Part shown: one piece after another, positions 42,901 through 50,785 of the stretch
Position numbering within the stretch: position 1 is the stretch's first letter
How the letters are laid out: each line of letters begins with the position of its first letter
DNA from: an uncultured Bacteroides sp.
Lineage (GTDB): Bacteria > Bacteroidota > Bacteroidia > Bacteroidales > Bacteroidaceae
Assembly: GCA_949296855.1 (NCBI GenBank)
Contig: CASFRN010000072.1
Location: forward strand, 1-50,785
Length of the DNA: 50,785 nt
Reading direction: 5' to 3'
Notes under the pieces: generated by a model
Seen by the model: the letters and a program-made list of their open reading frames with translations, nothing else
What the model was told of the DNA's origin: nothing
The model's database searches: none
Program-made: the position numbers and the translations under genes

Positions 42901-43349
42901 TGAAATTTGGCGGCGACATCTTCTCTTACTCTGAAATGATGGCTACCGGTAACGGTTTGGCAAAACGTACGGAGAACCGTGGAGAAGACAACAACTACAT
43001 GATGGTGTTCCCGGGTGTAACGGAAGACGGTGCGGTCAATACCAAAGAAATCACAGCTTCTTCGTACTACGGTGCATTGCTTCCGGAAGACTTCTTGTAT
43101 GACGCTTCGTTCATCAAACTGAAAGAATTGTCTATCGGTTATTCATTCCCCTCGAAGTTGCTGAAGAAAACTCCGTTAACTTCGCTGAACGTATCGTTCG
43201 TGGCTCGTAATTTGTGCTACCTGATGAAACATACACCGGGCACCAGCCCCGAAGGCGGTTACGATACTAGTATGTTCTCGCAGGCAATCGACTATGCGGC
43301 TCTGCCGTACTCTCGTACTTTCGGTTTGTCAGTTAGTTTAGGTTTTTAA
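39909..43349 (+). CDS. SusC/RagA TonB-dependent transporter with STN-like domain (second copy)
   Basis: A 1146-residue outer-membrane transporter. Order: signal peptide (core about 21-40, LVSA), STN-like domain 42-113 (LNIALTNTQLGTMIQQIQAQ), carboxypeptidase-regulatory-like domain 135-205 (GRVIDATGEALIGVSV), DEVVVTALG near 214, plug (IESISVLKGPNAAALYG, NGVILVTTKKG), and a barrel ending FGLSVSLGF. I chose the ATG at 39909, downstream of the promoter; 39933 and 39954 are alternatives. The susD partner starts 22 nt after the stop. Codons favour GGT, CGT and AAC more than the first susC, suggesting high expression. It has an STN domain but no sigma/FecR pair beside it. Substrate unknown. Confidence 0.94.
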   Translation: MFNLRKASMRSKNSCMSSKKLVRALLVSTLFTVPTQLVSAQLNIALTNTQLGTMIQQIQAQSQYQFFYDDELADTPISSVKANGSTVEEVLDQALAGKGISYVVDDNVIYLSKESTSTTAAPSSANAAQQDQLQEITGRVIDATGEALIGVSVVEKGTTNGSITDWDGNFTVKVPVGSTLQFSYIGYKTVEMPVEAGKTTINLTMEEDSEMLDEVVVTALGIKREKKMLGYAVQELKSDELNRTGDPSVTSALQGKVAGLSMNTSSTGLGGSTKITIRGNSSLSDNNQPLWIVDGVPFSDNGDSGASFYDGYDRGSASLDINPDDIESISVLKGPNAAALYGSRAGNGVILVTTKKGSKKDGFGVRYSGNFTWTKVAETLDMQRRYGQGQIGANGGAEYSTDVSGSWGPVLDGSMKEAWNGETYAYSNYGNKLKDYFETGFSQTHNVSIQNGTETSHYRASFGASDNDGMFPDEKLQRINVDLNAGTQLNEYFSMDGKISLSRTKAENRPMYGTYGAINQLMGIPNNVRLDDLRQYSNENHVHVNWYGPSAGIRNPYYVLNQRRNEDERWRAFGYYNAKINFTDWLHFSAKYAFDYYRTRIEETNAGDGFTESSLSMIEDDAMDRREENFFESNAEFMLMSDKQITDNFRLGVNVGANFMYQKYETLNAGVGNMLVKGNWMFNAANLLRTAGESGYERATNSVFGSAQLAWKEYLALDLTARNDWSSTLPKQNNSFFYPSANLSFVISDFVRSLNKELPSWLTFAKLRLSAAQVGKDTSPYQLYNTYSYSFDKGILTPTRDNVKMNDQLKPEIATSYEAGLDMKFFDNRLGFDFTYYYMKTKNQIMKVPAAAPWSGGQWVNAGLISNQGVEVMIYSTIVDTKDFTFDLNLNMAHNVSTVEELAPDQGVKYMFFNGDNNFPVKVGATEGGKLGDIYATTLYQRDENGNIIVGENGLPMTITDEAEYVAKPIGNIQPKLTMSVSPTFTYKGITLSAMFDMKFGGDIFSYSEMMATGNGLAKRTENRGEDNNYMMVFPGVTEDGAVNTKEITASSYYGALLPEDFLYDASFIKLKELSIGYSFPSKLLKKTPLTSLNVSFVARNLCYLMKHTPGTSPEGGYDTSMFSQAIDYAALPYSRTFGLSVSLGF

Positions 43350-43371
43350 TCTTAAATAAAAATAGTAACTT

Positions 43372-45198
43372 ATGAAATTCAATACATATAAGTCAGTGGC
43401 TATGTGCTCCCTGTTGGCACTCTTGGCCGGATGTCATGACTTTGAAGAAATGAATACCAACCCCTACCAGCCAGCCTACGACCCGAGTGTTATTGGAGGT
43501 ACAGGGGAAGGAATTGATATTGATTACGAAGTGTCGGAAAATGCGCTGCAAACTTTGCGTGTTACCGAAGGTTCGGCAGGGGCAACGTTCTCCAACCTTG
43601 TTTATGAAGGGATGTATAACGACTACCAGATTACGACGAACTTGACTCACGACGTATATTCCGGTTATTGGGGAAACAACTCGTTCGCACCTCCCAGCGC
43701 TCCTACCTATTCGTATAACGACGGATGGTCGGGCGCACGCTGGAGACACTTCTACGATGACCGTACGGTAAGCGAGTATAGCCAATTGATTAAGACATTC
43801 TGGTTCTGTGATAGAGAACGTTATCATACAGCATTCTACATCACCCGTATTTATTATGCTTTCCTGATGTCGGCACAAACGGATACCTACGGCGATATTC
43901 CTATCAAGTATTACGTAAAGGGTATGCTTCCGCCGGAAGAAAACGTAGAATACTCTTCGCAGGAAGAGGTATACAGGATGATTTTTAACATTTTGGATCA
44001 AGCTATTACCAATTTGCATAACATCCCGGCTGTGCAACAATTTGATTTAGGAGAAGATGATTTGTGCTATGGTGGTGATGTGGAAAAGTGGATTCGTTTC
44101 GCTAATACCTTGCGTTTGCGTTTGGCATTGCGTGTATCCAATGTAGACAAGACATTGGCTCAACAACAAGGCGAAGCCGCGCTGAACGACCTGTCGGGCT
44201 TGATGCAAAGTCAGGACGACAACATGAAGTTGATTCCGAAGCGTCAGTACATCACCGGCGGTAACGAAAACATTTACGGTTTGCTCTTCTCTTGGAGTGC
44301 TAATGTAGTACTTCCCAAAGAAATGGAATGGGCTTACAAGAACCAAGCGTTGAAACCGGGTGTAACCACAGCCACTCCGGGATTCGAACAGAAAGCACCA
44401 GCTAACTTATATACAGCAGGTGGTGTAGACGAAACCCTGTTCAATGCCAGTGAAGACAACTGCTACCTTGACCCGCGTTGCAACATCCTGTGGTATCGTC
44501 CTACTGAATTTGCAAAATTAAACCAAGCTGTACCTGAAGAATCTGATAAAGATTTCTGTGGCATACGTAACGGTGAAACCGTTTTAGGAGGTTCTCAAAC
44601 GGTTAACTATTCACCGAACCGTTGTAATACGCAATCGGATGCTATGAATCCGAAGGTTTGGTGGAATTTGGCTCGTGAAATCGTTTGGTTCGGTTATTCG
44701 GAAAGCTTGTTCTTGAAGGCCGAAGCTGCATTGCGTGGTTGGAACGGCACTTCTTTGACCCAATCCGCTAAAGATTATTATTTGGATGGTATCCGTGCTT
44801 CCATGGAATATTACGGTATTGCAGAAGCCGACTACAGAGATTACATCAACAACCTGCAAGGCTTGGCTGCTTTCGACGGCGGTTCGCGTGAAGAACAATT
44901 GGAGCAAATCATTACCCAGAAATGGATTGCCGTGTTCCCGAACGGAAACGAAGGTTGGGCTGAACTGCGCCGCACCGACTATCCGCGTTATGCTTTGGTT
45001 GTGCAAGGCGGTAACGGTTCGAACGGTGAAGTACCGAATACGAAGTTGATTAAGCGTGTTCAATATCCGAATAGCGAAGCACGTAACCCGTTGAAACCAA
45101 CTTTGGCTGAAGTCAACCAAGGCACAAGAGTTTGGTGGGACGTAGCCGACACCATGGGTGAAGACGGCAAGTGGCACCAGCCGAACAACTTCAGATAA
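43372..45198 (+). CDS. SusD/RagB-family surface lipoprotein (second copy)
   Basis: A 608-residue SusD-like protein (the SusD-like 2 / DUF-type branch). The lipobox LLAGC makes Cys21 the acylated residue, followed by HDFEEMNTNPY, the common opening of this branch. Later segments include AQTDTYGDIPIKYY (about 165), YGGDVEKWIRFANTLRLRLALRVSN (about 228), SESLFLKAEAALRGWNG and a C-terminal GWAELRRTDYPRYALV. It pairs with the SusC encoded 22 nt upstream. A strong terminator follows at 45236, so the operon contains only these two genes and no glycosidase. Confidence 0.94.
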   Translation: MKFNTYKSVAMCSLLALLAGCHDFEEMNTNPYQPAYDPSVIGGTGEGIDIDYEVSENALQTLRVTEGSAGATFSNLVYEGMYNDYQITTNLTHDVYSGYWGNNSFAPPSAPTYSYNDGWSGARWRHFYDDRTVSEYSQLIKTFWFCDRERYHTAFYITRIYYAFLMSAQTDTYGDIPIKYYVKGMLPPEENVEYSSQEEVYRMIFNILDQAITNLHNIPAVQQFDLGEDDLCYGGDVEKWIRFANTLRLRLALRVSNVDKTLAQQQGEAALNDLSGLMQSQDDNMKLIPKRQYITGGNENIYGLLFSWSANVVLPKEMEWAYKNQALKPGVTTATPGFEQKAPANLYTAGGVDETLFNASEDNCYLDPRCNILWYRPTEFAKLNQAVPEESDKDFCGIRNGETVLGGSQTVNYSPNRCNTQSDAMNPKVWWNLAREIVWFGYSESLFLKAEAALRGWNGTSLTQSAKDYYLDGIRASMEYYGIAEADYRDYINNLQGLAAFDGGSREEQLEQIITQKWIAVFPNGNEGWAELRRTDYPRYALVVQGGNGSNGEVPNTKLIKRVQYPNSEARNPLKPTLAEVNQGTRVWWDVADTMGEDGKWHQPNNFR

Positions 45199-45235
45199 GC
45201 TGCTGAATCTCGTCTCGTCACGAGATACATACTGC

Positions 45236-45272
45236 AAGCCGGAGAGCGACAAAAAGCTCTCCGGCTTTTTTT
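45236..45272 (+). terminator. Strong terminator of the second susCD operon
   Basis: AGCCGGAGAGC (45237-45247) pairs perfectly with GCTCTCCGGCT (45256-45266) and is followed by a seven-T run. Confidence 0.9.
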
Positions 45273-45522
45273 ACTTCCTTATTTATGACACTCGCCTCAT
45301 CCCCTTCATCAGGCCTTCCGTTTTACATTCTTGTTTCAAGTGTTAAATTGAAAGTATGTTCAATCCAATTCCACATCACAGCCCCCATAGCGCGGTCTTC
45401 TACCACCGCATCCTACCCTATTAAGGAATCTCTTGTAACAAATTGATACTACCATAGTTTGTTAACTGCTAAATTCGTTAACATAAAGCGGTTAAATGTG
45501 GGATAAAAACCACTGTAAAAGC

Positions 45523-45552
45523 TTTGAGTTTTAAGGAAAATTGTTACATTTG
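45523..45552 (+). promoter_or_regulatory. Promoter for the TonB receptor/lipoprotein operon
   Basis: TTTG at 45523-45526, an 18-nt spacer, TACATTTG at 45545-45552; the start codon is 42 nt downstream. Confidence 0.7.
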
Positions 45553-45594
45553 TTTCTAAATCTTTAATAACACAAAAACATAAAGAAGAAACGT

Positions 45595-48312
45595 ATGAAA
45601 GATCAGTTGAAACATTTCTTGCTGTTTGCCGTGCTTACAATTTGCTGTACAGCCACGGCGGTAGCTCAGGCTACCTTGAAAGGTACGGTTGTGGATGCGG
45701 GTACCAACGAACCTCTGATAGGGGCGACGGTTGCCATGCAAGGCTCAACCTTAGGTGCGATAACCGATGTAAACGGAGGGTTTACACTAAAGGTTCCAAA
45801 CTCGGGAGTGACCATTGTGTTCACCTATATTGGATATAAAGAGAAACAAGTGGAAGTTACCGGACAAGGGACAATCGACCTAGGCACTGTCACACTGGAG
45901 CACGATGCACAGATGCTGCAAGATGTGGTAGTCACTTCTTCTATCGCTATCGCCCGCAAAACGCCGGTAGCCGTGTCCAGCGTAAGCATGGACTTCATTG
46001 AAGAAAAACTCGGTACGCAGGAATTCCCTGAAATCTTGAAATCTACTCCGGGCGTGCATGCCAACAAGGAAGGCGGAGGTTATGGCGACTCGGAAATCTA
46101 CATGCGCGGGTTCGGCAACGAAAACATTGCCGTGATGGTGAACGGTGTGCCGATGAACGACATGGAGTGGGGAGGCGTCTATTGGTCGAACTGGGCAGGA
46201 CTGACCGACGTGACCCGTTCGATGCAGACCCAGCGCGGACTGGGAGCTTCGAAGGTTTCGGCTCCTTCGGTAGGCGGTACCATCAACATCGTGACCCGCG
46301 GGCTGGATAGCGAAAAGGGCGGAACGGTCGCTTATTCGATGGGCAACGACGGCATGAATAAGATTTTGTTCAGCGTCTCTACCGGCGTGTCGAAAAGCGG
46401 TTGGGCAATGACTTTGCTCGGCTCGCGCACGTGGGGTAACGGCTATGTGCAAGGAACGGATTTCGAAGGATACAATTATTTCTTGAATATCTCGAAGCGT
46501 CTGAACGATGCGCACCAGTTGTCGCTTACGGCTTTCGGCGCTCCGCAAAAGCACTACCAGCGTGACGGCGCCCTGACCATTGCCGACTGGCAACGCATGG
46601 AGAAGGTATATGGCGTGAAGAATTACAAGTATAATTCCACTTACGGATTCGATAACAATGGGGAGCGTCAGAGCGCGGAATACAACGTATACCACAAGCC
46701 GCAAATCAGCTTGAACCACCAATGGCAGATTGACGAGAAATCATCGTTGAGCACCGTGGCTTACGTGTCTATCGGACGCGGGTACGGCAATTCGGGACAA
46801 GGAAACGAGGACTACGGCTATTCGTACCGTGACTGGAACGGCGCTTATTACGGCGAATTGCAGACCAAGTTCCGCAAGGCGGACGGCACGTTCGACTATG
46901 GAGCCATCGAAGACATCAACGCCGCAAGCGAATACGGCTCAATGTTGGTGATGAGCCAGTCGAAGAACTATCATAACTGGTACGGTTTGCTCTCGACCTA
47001 CACCACGAAGTTCGGCGAATACTTCGATTTCTACGGGGGCATCGACTTCCGTTATTATAAAGGTACGCACACGAACGAGATTTCCGACCTCTTCGGCGGG
47101 CAATACTTTATGGACTCTACCCGTGGCGACGTGCAGGCGGCTAACAACGCCAATGCGGCTAATCCGGCATGGAGATACCAGAAATTAGGCGTGGGCGATG
47201 TGGTTTACCGCGACTATGACGGACATGTATTGCAGGAAGGCGCTTTCTTCCAAACTGAATTCAACAAAGACAAGCTTTCGGCTTTCGTAGCCGGTTCGTT
47301 GTCGAACACTACGTATTGGCGTTACGACCGCTTCTATTACGACAAGGCTCATGCCAAATCGGACAAAGTCAGCTTCTTAGGCTTTACGGCAAAGGGCGGT
47401 GCCAACTACAACATCACCGACAATCACAATGTATTCTTTAATTTAGGTTATATCAGCCGTGCGCCGAAGTTCTCTTATGGAGCTTTCATGCAGGCTACCA
47501 CCAGCCATGCCATTAATAAGGATGCCAAGAACGAAAAGGTGCTTTCGTTCGAATTGGGTTACGGTTTCCGCAACGAATGGCTGAGCGCGAACCTGAACGC
47601 TTATTGGACAAAATGGCTGGACAAGACCATGACCAAGAGCGGCACGATGGACAATCAGACCGAGTATTACATGAACATGACGGGTGTGGACGCCTTGCAC
47701 AAAGGGGTGGAACTGGACGTGAAAATCACTCCGCTGAGCTGGCTGGAACTGACCGGTATGTTCTCGTTGGGCGACTGGAAATGGAATAGCAATGCTACCG
47801 GATATGCATACGATGCGCATGGAAACGCCTTGACCTCGGAAGGAACGACCACTACGGTAGGGGCAGCCGACCATGCCAATGCGAAAATCAACCTGAAAGG
47901 CGTGCGCGTGGGAGGTTCGGCGCAGACCACCGCGGCTATCGGCGCGACCTTCAAAATCGGCAAATCCATCCGTGTAGGCGCTGACTGGACTTACTACGGA
48001 CGCAATTACGCATACTATTCGTTGTCGGGAAGCAACTTGTCATTGGGCAAGGAAGTATCGGTGCTCGACCCGTGGAAGATTCCTGCGGCAAGCCAGTTCG
48101 ACCTGAACGCTTCGTACCGTTTCAAGATAGGCAAGCTGGACGCCATCCTTTCCGGAAACGTGAACAACCTGTTGGATTACCAGTATATCTCGAAGGCGTT
48201 CAATCCGAATACGCTTTCTTCTTCTACCTTGCAGGAAGCTACAGCCGAGAACATTTATTGCTACTATGCGTTCGGCCGTACGTATAGCTTGAGACTGAGA
48301 GTAAACTTCTAA
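45595..48312 (+). CDS. TonB-dependent outer-membrane receptor (non-SusC type)
   Basis: A 905-residue receptor. The signal peptide ends near residue 25 (TAVAQ). A carboxypeptidase-regulatory-like domain at 27-105 (GTVVDAGTNEPLIGATV, FTYIGYKEKQVEV) is followed by DVVVTSSIAIARKTPVAVS, a plug (about 130-240; EILKSTPGVHANKEGG, YMRGFGNENIAVMVNGVP, SVGGTINIVTRG) and a barrel ending LRLRVNF. It lacks an STN domain and is shorter than SusC proteins. The next gene, 25 nt downstream, encodes a lipoprotein that is not SusD-like, so this pair may import something other than a glycan. The ligand is not predictable from sequence. Confidence 0.93.
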   Translation: MKDQLKHFLLFAVLTICCTATAVAQATLKGTVVDAGTNEPLIGATVAMQGSTLGAITDVNGGFTLKVPNSGVTIVFTYIGYKEKQVEVTGQGTIDLGTVTLEHDAQMLQDVVVTSSIAIARKTPVAVSSVSMDFIEEKLGTQEFPEILKSTPGVHANKEGGGYGDSEIYMRGFGNENIAVMVNGVPMNDMEWGGVYWSNWAGLTDVTRSMQTQRGLGASKVSAPSVGGTINIVTRGLDSEKGGTVAYSMGNDGMNKILFSVSTGVSKSGWAMTLLGSRTWGNGYVQGTDFEGYNYFLNISKRLNDAHQLSLTAFGAPQKHYQRDGALTIADWQRMEKVYGVKNYKYNSTYGFDNNGERQSAEYNVYHKPQISLNHQWQIDEKSSLSTVAYVSIGRGYGNSGQGNEDYGYSYRDWNGAYYGELQTKFRKADGTFDYGAIEDINAASEYGSMLVMSQSKNYHNWYGLLSTYTTKFGEYFDFYGGIDFRYYKGTHTNEISDLFGGQYFMDSTRGDVQAANNANAANPAWRYQKLGVGDVVYRDYDGHVLQEGAFFQTEFNKDKLSAFVAGSLSNTTYWRYDRFYYDKAHAKSDKVSFLGFTAKGGANYNITDNHNVFFNLGYISRAPKFSYGAFMQATTSHAINKDAKNEKVLSFELGYGFRNEWLSANLNAYWTKWLDKTMTKSGTMDNQTEYYMNMTGVDALHKGVELDVKITPLSWLELTGMFSLGDWKWNSNATGYAYDAHGNALTSEGTTTTVGAADHANAKINLKGVRVGGSAQTTAAIGATFKIGKSIRVGADWTYYGRNYAYYSLSGSNLSLGKEVSVLDPWKIPAASQFDLNASYRFKIGKLDAILSGNVNNLLDYQYISKAFNPNTLSSSTLQEATAENIYCYYAFGRTYSLRLRVNF

Positions 48313-48337
48313 CCCCTAAATTAAAGAAACGCAGTAT

Positions 48338-50770
48338 ATGAAAAAGATAATACTCATGTCGACCGTATTGCTGGCAGGTTTGTCGGCGTGCGAAGATTAC
48401 AACGACCAGTTCAATATCGATTATGACATAACCGATGTCAAGACAGGTGTCACTATCCAGCTGGCTTCTTCCGATTATGGGACCATTGCCGGAATGGAGG
48501 CGAACAAAGAGCTTGCCTTGTCGAAAGACCCGGAAGGGCAATCGTATGTAACGGCTTTGGAAGCTATTGGCGAGAACAAGTATTTTGCCGATGCAACGGA
48601 AGCCGAATGGTATTTGCCCGCTTTCATCGATTACAAATATCCCAATGCTGATACAGGCTCGCGCATCTCGGTGCAATATAATATGTATCGGGGCGAGTCG
48701 GGCTATCTTGCTGACTTCAAGCACATCTCGGACTATACATTAACCAATAACGATTACCGGAGCGTGTGGAACGGCACTTCTACCGCCACTTATCTTTCTC
48801 CGTCTACATTGAGACAGATTCCTTCTGTTTTAGAATCAAGAATAGAAGACCCGCAAGAAGGGGATATGGTGGCGGTGAACTACGCTTACTCGGAATTCGA
48901 ACCCAGTGCGGGGGGCAGCGTTGTTCCGGTAGTGTACCAGCAAATCAACGAGTTCGACGGGGAAGCGGGCAATTATGTGATTGCGGCTAAAGCCAATGAC
49001 GGCAACTATTATCCCTTCGGGAAGTTGGACGACTCGGGCAAGACATACGGGTATATCTATCCCGATGCTATCACGGTGACCGATGGCGTTATCTCTTCGG
49101 ATAACGGTGCAGACCAAGTGGTTACGATTGAAGAAGGTTCGGAAGGCTATCTGTTGCTGAACAATTGGTCGCAATACATTTATATGAGCGGCACGTATGA
49201 TAACTTCAATTTCTCGGCATCCGCTCCGACAGAAGGCGGTGAATGGGCGATTGAGGCGAACGGTGACGGCACGTTTAAGCTAAAGAACATCGAAAAGGGA
49301 AAGACCGTAAAACTGACCCTTTACAACGGTTCGTATAGTTACGGAAGCTATGCGGCTTCACGCTACACTTATTTTGAAGACCCGATGAAGGAAGAAACAG
49401 GTTTGTTCACTATCAAGGACGTAACGCTTCCCGAAGGCTCTACGTATGTATGGAAACACGATAAGGACCATGGTTATTATAAGGCTTCGGCATACGTAGG
49501 AGGAAAGAATCTGCCTTCGGAAAGTTGGCTGGTTTCTTCGGAAATTGACTTGTCGGAAGCGCAGAATCCGGCACTGAAGTTTGATTTCGCTTTCAATTTC
49601 CTGAACGGGAACAATGCGTCAGATTTCATGAAGGTGAAAGTCTCTACCGATTATGCGGGTGATGTAAAGACCGCTACATGGACCGACCTCACTTATGATG
49701 GCTCGAAGTTCAACGGTTGGAATTTCATCGCTCAGAATGTGGATTTAGCTCAGTATGCAGGGAAAAAGATTACCTTGGCATTCGCTTATACCAGCACCGA
49801 CCAGTGCGCACCTACCGCCGAAATCAAGAATTTGGCTATCGTGAACGCTCAATACTGGGATGTATGCCTCTTTAAGGAAGTGCCCGAATCGGAAATTGCC
49901 GCTCAGATGCTGAAGATGAGCCGTGCTTCGGGCGCATACGCCAATACGGCTGCCCTCTATGTCTATCGTGAAGGCGCATGGAGCGAATATGCGAATGAAG
50001 ACGCGAATGTCGTAGTTGCCGACCCTGCGCTTTATGCGGACTTGGGTGCCGATTATGTATCGAAACCGGCGAATGTATTCCCCATCTATTTGGTTCAGAA
50101 GTTCCCGTTCGCAGCTAAGGGCGAGAAGGCGGTTGTGGTTTATCGGACAGATGCCGAGGGCACGATGGCTGTAACGGAATATACGTATGACGCGGGTTGG
50201 AGCGCATCGCAGATTTATTCTGCCCGCACCACTACGTTCGAAAAGACCGCCGAGGGTTATGTAGCTATGGCGGGTACATACCTCAATGAAAGTTTGGTTG
50301 GCGATGAAGGCGGATTCGTTATCCAAGACATTTCGATGCAAGGCGTAAATTATGTATGGAAGAACGACGCTACGTACGGCTGGAAAGCTTCGGCTTACTA
50401 TAATAACACGAACTATCCGGCGGAAAGCTGGCTGGTATCTCCTACCGTAGATTTGTCGGAAGCCATGGCTCCGCAATTATCGTTCGAAGAGGCACACCGC
50501 TATTTGAATGGTGAAGCGTTGACCGACCACTTTCTGATTAAGATTTCTACCGACTATGTAGACAATGTAGAGTCTTGTACCTGGGAAGACTTGACTTATG
50601 ATGAAACTCAATGGTCTGACGGACAGACATGGGATTTCTATCCCGTAGGTCCGTATGACTTGAGTGCCTACGTAGGTCAGACTATCCGCATCGCCTTTGT
50701 TTACATCAGCAATTCGACGGCTGCTCCTACATGGGAGTTCAAGAATATTGTGGTGAACGAGGCTGAATAA
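48338..50770 (+). CDS. Lipoprotein with two choice-of-anchor-J-like modules
   Basis: An 810-residue lipoprotein. The lipobox LSAC gives Cys18, followed by acidic EDYND, typical of surface-exported Bacteroidetes lipoproteins. Two homologous modules lie at about 370-505 and 672-808. Each has YVWK, the conserved ESWLVS, DLSEA, K(V/I)STDY, WTDLTYD or WEDLTYD, a DL(A/S)xY segment and AP(T)xE(I/F)KN, resembling choice-of-anchor J domains seen on surface proteins. The N-terminal 350 residues I do not recognise. It is co-transcribed with the TonB receptor (25-nt gap) and may be its surface ligand-capturing partner. The stop codon lies 15 nt from the window edge; the operon may continue. Confidence 0.8.
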   Translation: MKKIILMSTVLLAGLSACEDYNDQFNIDYDITDVKTGVTIQLASSDYGTIAGMEANKELALSKDPEGQSYVTALEAIGENKYFADATEAEWYLPAFIDYKYPNADTGSRISVQYNMYRGESGYLADFKHISDYTLTNNDYRSVWNGTSTATYLSPSTLRQIPSVLESRIEDPQEGDMVAVNYAYSEFEPSAGGSVVPVVYQQINEFDGEAGNYVIAAKANDGNYYPFGKLDDSGKTYGYIYPDAITVTDGVISSDNGADQVVTIEEGSEGYLLLNNWSQYIYMSGTYDNFNFSASAPTEGGEWAIEANGDGTFKLKNIEKGKTVKLTLYNGSYSYGSYAASRYTYFEDPMKEETGLFTIKDVTLPEGSTYVWKHDKDHGYYKASAYVGGKNLPSESWLVSSEIDLSEAQNPALKFDFAFNFLNGNNASDFMKVKVSTDYAGDVKTATWTDLTYDGSKFNGWNFIAQNVDLAQYAGKKITLAFAYTSTDQCAPTAEIKNLAIVNAQYWDVCLFKEVPESEIAAQMLKMSRASGAYANTAALYVYREGAWSEYANEDANVVVADPALYADLGADYVSKPANVFPIYLVQKFPFAAKGEKAVVVYRTDAEGTMAVTEYTYDAGWSASQIYSARTTTFEKTAEGYVAMAGTYLNESLVGDEGGFVIQDISMQGVNYVWKNDATYGWKASAYYNNTNYPAESWLVSPTVDLSEAMAPQLSFEEAHRYLNGEALTDHFLIKISTDYVDNVESCTWEDLTYDETQWSDGQTWDFYPVGPYDLSAYVGQTIRIAFVYISNSTAAPTWEFKNIVVNEAE

Positions 50771-50785
50771 GTGAAATATGTAAGA

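Larger units (their letters stand above)
45199..45594. other. 396-bp gap between the susCD operon and the TonB receptor gene
   Basis: It holds a small hairpin (ATCTCGT/ACGAGAT at 45207-45226), the strong terminator at 45236-45272 and the receptor promoter at 45523-45552. The stretch 45273-45500 shows nothing I can name beyond AT-rich GTTAAC repeats near 45460-45490. Confidence 0.5.

Noticed and set aside
45880-46722. A 280-residue minus-strand frame opposite the TonB receptor
   Set aside because: It is antisense to a well-supported gene and its composition follows from the receptor's codon usage.

Overview
The window looks like a chromosomal segment from a gut Bacteroidales, most likely Bacteroides or Phocaeicola. 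The evidence is two SusC/SusD pairs, a SusC coupled to an ECF sigma/FecR pair, repeated TAnnTTTG -7 boxes (the Bacteroidetes housekeeping promoter) in place of E. coli-type -10 boxes, few clear Shine-Dalgarno sites, and Bacteroidales-type families such as the STN-bearing SusC and the Gly-starting PurF paralog. The species assignment is inference.

Layout. Positions 71-2282 hold an upstream terminator, a MntA-type nucleotidyltransferase antitoxin, a truncated HepT remnant, and an ECF sigma factor with its FecR anti-sigma factor. These lead into a polysaccharide-utilisation locus (PUL): SusC (2442-5894), SusD (5907-7799), a terminator hairpin, and a secreted GH2 beta-galactosidase (7914-11012). 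In the probable circuit, ligand uptake through SusC is signalled by its N-terminal STN domain to FecR, which releases the sigma factor. Positions 11013-11568 hold two repeat elements. Next come a secreted GDPD-family phosphodiesterase, pyrH, tRNA-Ser, an ACT-domain/UPF0210 pair, a PcrA/UvrD helicase, nspC and a small membrane protein.

The middle contains degP/htrA (minus), the RNase P RNA gene, a YihY-family membrane protein, and a second GH2 beta-galactosidase downstream of riboflavin synthase on the minus strand. It continues with a 68-residue unknown protein, a Gly-Leu-Gly-Gly tRNA cluster, and a probable minus-strand operon of an EamA transporter and two bacterial PH-domain membrane proteins (YdbS/YdbT type). 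A PagL-like outer-membrane lipid A deacylase candidate, a MATE exporter, gcvT, pepT, a BamA/TamA-like barrel and a PurF paralog without its glutaminase cysteine follow.

The right end holds a second SusC/SusD pair with its own promoter and strong terminator but no neighbouring regulator or glycosidase. After it comes a TonB-dependent receptor followed by an 810-residue lipoprotein with two copies of a choice-of-anchor-J-like module.

The most unusual material is intergenic. Two homologous palindromic tandem arrays (period 23) sit 33 and 45 nt downstream of unrelated stop codons in the same orientation. A different array (period 22) lies in a divergent promoter region. There is also a MITE-like element with 17-bp inverted ends and an apparent target duplication, a perfect 31-bp inverted repeat between convergent genes, and a recurring AAGAGCCTGTTTAAA motif that supplies the stop codons of two convergent genes.
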